Below the pieces are notes generated by a model that searched no databases, was not told the origin of the DNA, and was given only the letters and a program-made list of their open reading frames with translations. Positions 60,637 through 64,000 of a stretch of 64,000 nt of DNA are shown in pieces. Origin of the DNA: Echinostoma caproni (Eukaryota; Platyhelminthes; Trematoda; Plagiorchiida; Echinostomatidae); contig UZAN01040113.1 of the NCBI GenBank assembly GCA_900618425.1, forward strand, positions 9,591 to 73,590, written 5' to 3'. Position 1 is the first letter of the stretch. The number at the start of each line of letters is the position of its first letter. Both the position numbers and the translations under genes were made by a program.

Positions 60637-62034
60637 CTGTCATAATTTATAACAAATATAGTAGATCTGCGCTGGACTAATGCATAGATGATGACGTACA
60701 GTGACTGCTTCAACTGATACGTGTGTTATTCGAGCCCCGAAAGCCTATTCCCCGGAGTGCTGCAAAAAAGGGAGGCCAAAAATAAAATTGGGGTTGATAG
60801 ATGACCAATCCAACAAGAGACTAGTAGATGGTGTGCAAAACAACCAACCACCTGTGTTCAGCTGGCATGAAACGACTATTGGTCTGAGTTTTATGAGAAT
60901 TATATGGTAAACGTTGCTCACAGTTCTGTCCTCGAACATGTATATAGTCGTATGATTTGTAATTTGATTATTTGATTCAAACTATCTACTTTTATCAATA
61001 ACCATTGGGCTTTTCAGTTGAATTCATCCACGGATGGAATTAAGATCCAAGGTCCGCGATTACTTGCATAATAGTGGAATAAACCAACATTGAACGCATT
61101 TTGTTATAAGATCCACCGATCCGGATTCAGTCAGTGGTATGGTAGTGACCTAAATATACAAGAATCAACCATACGGACTTTGTCTATATCGCATTCTGTT
61201 TCCGAATGTTGTTCAACGAATCGGTGAAGCATTCTGTTTACTGTCCTGTGATCAGAAATCAATCGCAGAGTGGGTTTCACTAAGCTTTCTCCCACGCTGT
61301 TTGGCTCGAGTGTAGAGCGATTTTGTCATCAATCAGGGTCCCCTGCCCCTCCCAAATTGGAGAGTAATCATTTTCACACAAAATCGTATATGGATGCACG
61401 AAATCATTTGTTGACGTTCAAACTTGTGAAGTTACAAGGAGTAATTGCCGTCTATCGCTCCCAGTATTAATTTTTTATTTATCACCATTATTTTTGCAAG
61501 CTTTTACGGCGTCAAAACATTGCCGTTTCACGGAAAAACATGCAACTTCTGATTCCCAAACATTTCACACAATAAGCCCTCGAAGTGGGTGCTTGTATAC
61601 CAAGCAGTTGACTCAAAAATTAACCCAACAGGTGAGCGAAGTAGCTGTAGTTAGACACATTGTTAGATCCTAACAAAAATGTACTAATACAGTACGAATT
61701 TTAGAAAGGTACACGGTTGCCAAGCATGCCATTCACATTGAAGTGTTGCTATTGTTGTTCTTCAGGTTCTAATTTGCATAATTGTAAGAGCATGCATTCA
61801 GTGTATCACAAGAGTGCTCTCACCACGAAACCGGAGGTCTCGTACGCTGGAATCTCAACTTTTAGCAGCCGGACTCTACGCGCAATTAGTTGCTTCATTC
61901 TCGTTTTGCATGTGAAAATAATAAACCAGTTTTCTTTTTCGTTAAAATATTCCTGACGATCGAATTCACTTCTCTAGCACAATCAGAAACCAAACCCTTT
62001 TAGAAACATTTTAAAATAGTTCTATTACCTACAG
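60637..62034. other. Upstream flank, no supported feature
   Basis: This may hold promoter sequence between divergent genes, but no reliable core elements were seen. A plus-strand open stretch at about 61,255-61,470 follows a possible CTGTGATCAG acceptor and encodes protein-like sequence. The donor is uncertain, so it is not called. Confidence 0.35.
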
Positions 62035-62190
62035 TTTATACTGATTCGGAACCAATCGGTGACAATTGCTGTTCACTGCCTTGGGAAACGGCTGATGAGA
62101 AAACGCTTACCCATTTCGTTAAATTTACAACGGACACAGATCACACATTTTCACAACAACAAATCATGAAGGTTTTGCCAAGTAATTTCT
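62035..62190 (+). CDS. Candidate internal exon of a divergent neighbour gene
   Basis: An open 156-nt segment lies between acceptor TCTATTACCTACAG and strong donor AATTTCT|gtaagt, incoming phase 1 and outgoing phase 1. It encodes TDSEPIGDNCCSLPWETADE, KTLTHFVKFTTDTDHT and FSQQQIMKVLPSNF. The phase is symmetric, so it could be a cassette exon. No partner exon or domain was recognised. The minus strand has a weaker alternative (VSQGSEQQLSPIGSES), so the strand is not certain. Confidence 0.35.
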
Positions 62191-62869
62191 GTAAGTAATC
62201 AAAAGATTTTGCACGGCATTTTCAAAAAACAAAACTAGCGGTTGTGCTCCAACCCTATGCAAAGCAATTAATGGTCGCAAAAATAAAGAGTTTGCTGAAC
62301 ATGATCATGGCTTCACATCGAGAGTAGACCGAACAGATCTTGCTCATCAGCTGCCCCAGATATTCAGTCAAACAGCTGCTTCTCCTCTTCTTCCACAACA
62401 CTTTGTTTATGAACGAAATTTTCTAATCACATCTGTGGGTGCACATTACGGAAGGCAGTTTAGACGTTCATTCGGCCGTGGGCACTATTGGTGATCTGAT
62501 CTGATCTAATCTGATGCGATTAGAAGGCTTCTTAAAAGTATTTACATGCTATTTTAATGACATCCGGAGCATCATAAACTATCAGTTTCAACTCTAGATA
62601 ATACGATTGTATTTTACCGATGTGAATAAAACATTTTCTAAATCAGTTGTGAATGATGCAACGTGAATGAGGGTGATAGAAAAAATGAACTACATACCGT
62701 CCAAATTCTCGTTATGCAAATTGACGGCAACAGAATTCAAGCACGTGATTATATGTTTAGTTCTAACGCACAATTAAGTTGCAAAAAGTTGGAGAGCCAT
62801 AGATGTGATAAAGATATTCCCACACCTTTAATTTCTTCTATCAGCTTATGGTTCTGTTTCTACCGAGTT
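62191..62869. other. No supported feature
   Basis: A short (CTGAT)n-like stretch at about 62,494-62,515 is the only notable element. Confidence 0.45.
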
Positions 62870-63600
62870 CTTCACGTGAACCGACATTCATCAGGGTTAT
62901 CACCTCTGTGTTCCCAATCAAATTTGCGATTAATATAATTCTGAAAACAGCCCAGACTTGGTGCAAAATAGCGGAAACCACTTGCTCTCAGATAATAAAT
63001 TGACTGATTTAGAGTATCCAGATGAAATCGTAGTGCTAACTCAAGATTGTACGTTTCTCTGACTCTTGTAAGCGTTAATACTATACTATGTTTGGTATGC
63101 TTTTTTCAACTTCAAATGTCTGATTTGGCCCAAATTCTAAATGTACTCTAGTTGGGTAAATAAAAGTGAAATTGGGGATAGTTGATTTTTTGGGTAGCTC
63201 TGTTTCACCTGGCAGATACATCAAAGATGAAGCGTCGGGATCTGTCTATTCGAGACATTTATGGCGCCGTCGCCTATGCATGTTTCGTTGTATGCCACAG
63301 TAGTTTGGTCGGTGCTGCTACCTAGTGCAGCGACTGGAAGTCACTGGAATATTACAAAAGCTAGATTACTGGTGTTTGGACGCGGTGGTCTACACCAGAT
63401 TGTACGAGTTTAGTGAGACAATCGTACAAGTAATGCGGCGGTTAGGCAAAAATATGTGGGCATTCGCGCCCACCCACTGAAGCAATTTCTCGAACTCTGT
63501 TATATTATGTTGTTTGGGATATATGTTGCGCATACTATGTGGTCTGCGATATTTTCCGAATCAGGCGAGTGTTGAACAAGAGCAAAGAGTGCTCAAACTA
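62870..63600 (+). mobile_element. RTE-like LINE relic
   Basis: Degenerate plus-strand pieces appear in RTE order: NKLTDLEYPDEIVVLTQD (catalytic Y-A-D-D changed to Y-P-D-E) near 63,000-63,045, FGMLFSTSN near 63,090, SPGRYIKDEASG and HLWRRRLCMF near 63,205-63,280, then scattered C-terminal similarity. Stops and frameshifts throughout show an old, inactive copy. Confidence 0.65.
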
Positions 63601-63844
63601 AGACTTAGTATGTTTTTACGAGGACACAGATGCTAGGTCATGTAGATCCCATAAGATCCTTATAAGTAATCCAATGTGTATATGGTTTGATATATTGAGT
63701 GATATGGTTACAAGTAGTAACTAGTGGCACTTATGCATTTACTCAATTCTACTGCGAATTTATTCTAATTGAATTCCCCATTCTCAATTTGGTACTGCTT
63801 TCGGCACTTGAAGTCTTGTTTTTACCCCTTCATTCAAAAAGGCG

Positions 63845-64000
63845 ACCAGAAGACAGCAAAAGTGCATGGTCGATGATTGTTTAAAATTAAACGCTCTTAT
63901 CCGACAACAATTGAAGACAAACACAGTTTGGCGAAACAATTATGTTGGTGGAACGGCACGACAGCTATCTACCTGGATCAAAGAGCATCACGCATGCTGG
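63845..64000 (+). mobile_element. Penelope-like GIY-YIG endonuclease fragment, cut by window end
   Basis: The plus frame open to the window edge encodes LIRQQLKTNTVWRNNYVGGT and ARQLSTWIKEHHACW. YVG(G/E)T-x-R-Q-L-S-x-[RW]-I-K-E-H is the second half of the GIY-YIG nuclease core found at the C-terminus of Penelope-like elements. The catalytic Arg position is probably changed to Trp (ST-W-IKEH instead of ST-R-IKEH). The continuation lies outside the window. Confidence 0.65.

Overview
This is eukaryotic DNA, most likely a digenean trematode (fluke) nuclear scaffold. The evidence is: GT-AG introns, one gene with three tiny 5' introns (53, 43 and 47 nt) followed by introns of several kb, and dense decayed non-LTR retrotransposons (two CR1/Jockey-like families and an RTE-like family), Penelope-like GIY-YIG fragments, a mariner relic and tRNA-derived SINEs. 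The genus is not determined. GC content looks moderate, which fits food-borne flukes better than Schistosoma, but this is inference. No bacterial gene, operon, CRISPR array or phage was seen.

Main content: one long split gene on the minus strand spans about 1.9-59.8 kb. I joined 15 exons by hand across 14 canonical introns. The reading frame stays open and the phase matches at every junction, giving about 916 residues before an unresolved 3' end. The protein starts with a pleckstrin-homology (PH) fold (residues about 8-108), then a proline-rich linker with a PPPRPPR motif, two coiled-coil stretches (about 297-330 and 490-529) and a basic, Ser/Arg-rich tail. This architecture suggests a membrane- or cytoskeleton-associated scaffold. 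I cannot name an orthologue. Upstream on the plus strand a single exon (62,035-62,190) hints at a divergently oriented neighbour.

Layout: 0.9-2.2 kb, 3' end of the PH gene with alternative last exons. 2.2-13.4 and 13.6-23.8 kb, large introns with RTE, LINE-A, LINE-B, Penelope and SINE copies, plus an intact 136-codon cysteine-rich antisense ORF at 17.8-18.2 kb. 23.8-31.9 kb, exons 10-13. 32-40.4 kb, a mostly featureless intron with microsatellites and one LINE. 40.4-42 kb, exons 7-9 and a mariner relic. 42-50 kb, an intron with head-to-head LINE-A copies. 50.2-55.5 kb, exons 5 and 6 among LINE and SINE copies. 59.1-59.8 kb, the compact 5' exon cluster. 60-64 kb, upstream flank with a SINE, an RTE relic and a truncated Penelope GIY-YIG segment at the window edge.

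The strongest unexplained pattern is repeated head-to-head (fold-back) pairing of tRNA-derived SINE units at four loci. Both long N gaps touch LINE-A sequence, and at least two single-N joins sit between short direct duplications, so the assembly is uncertain in repeats.
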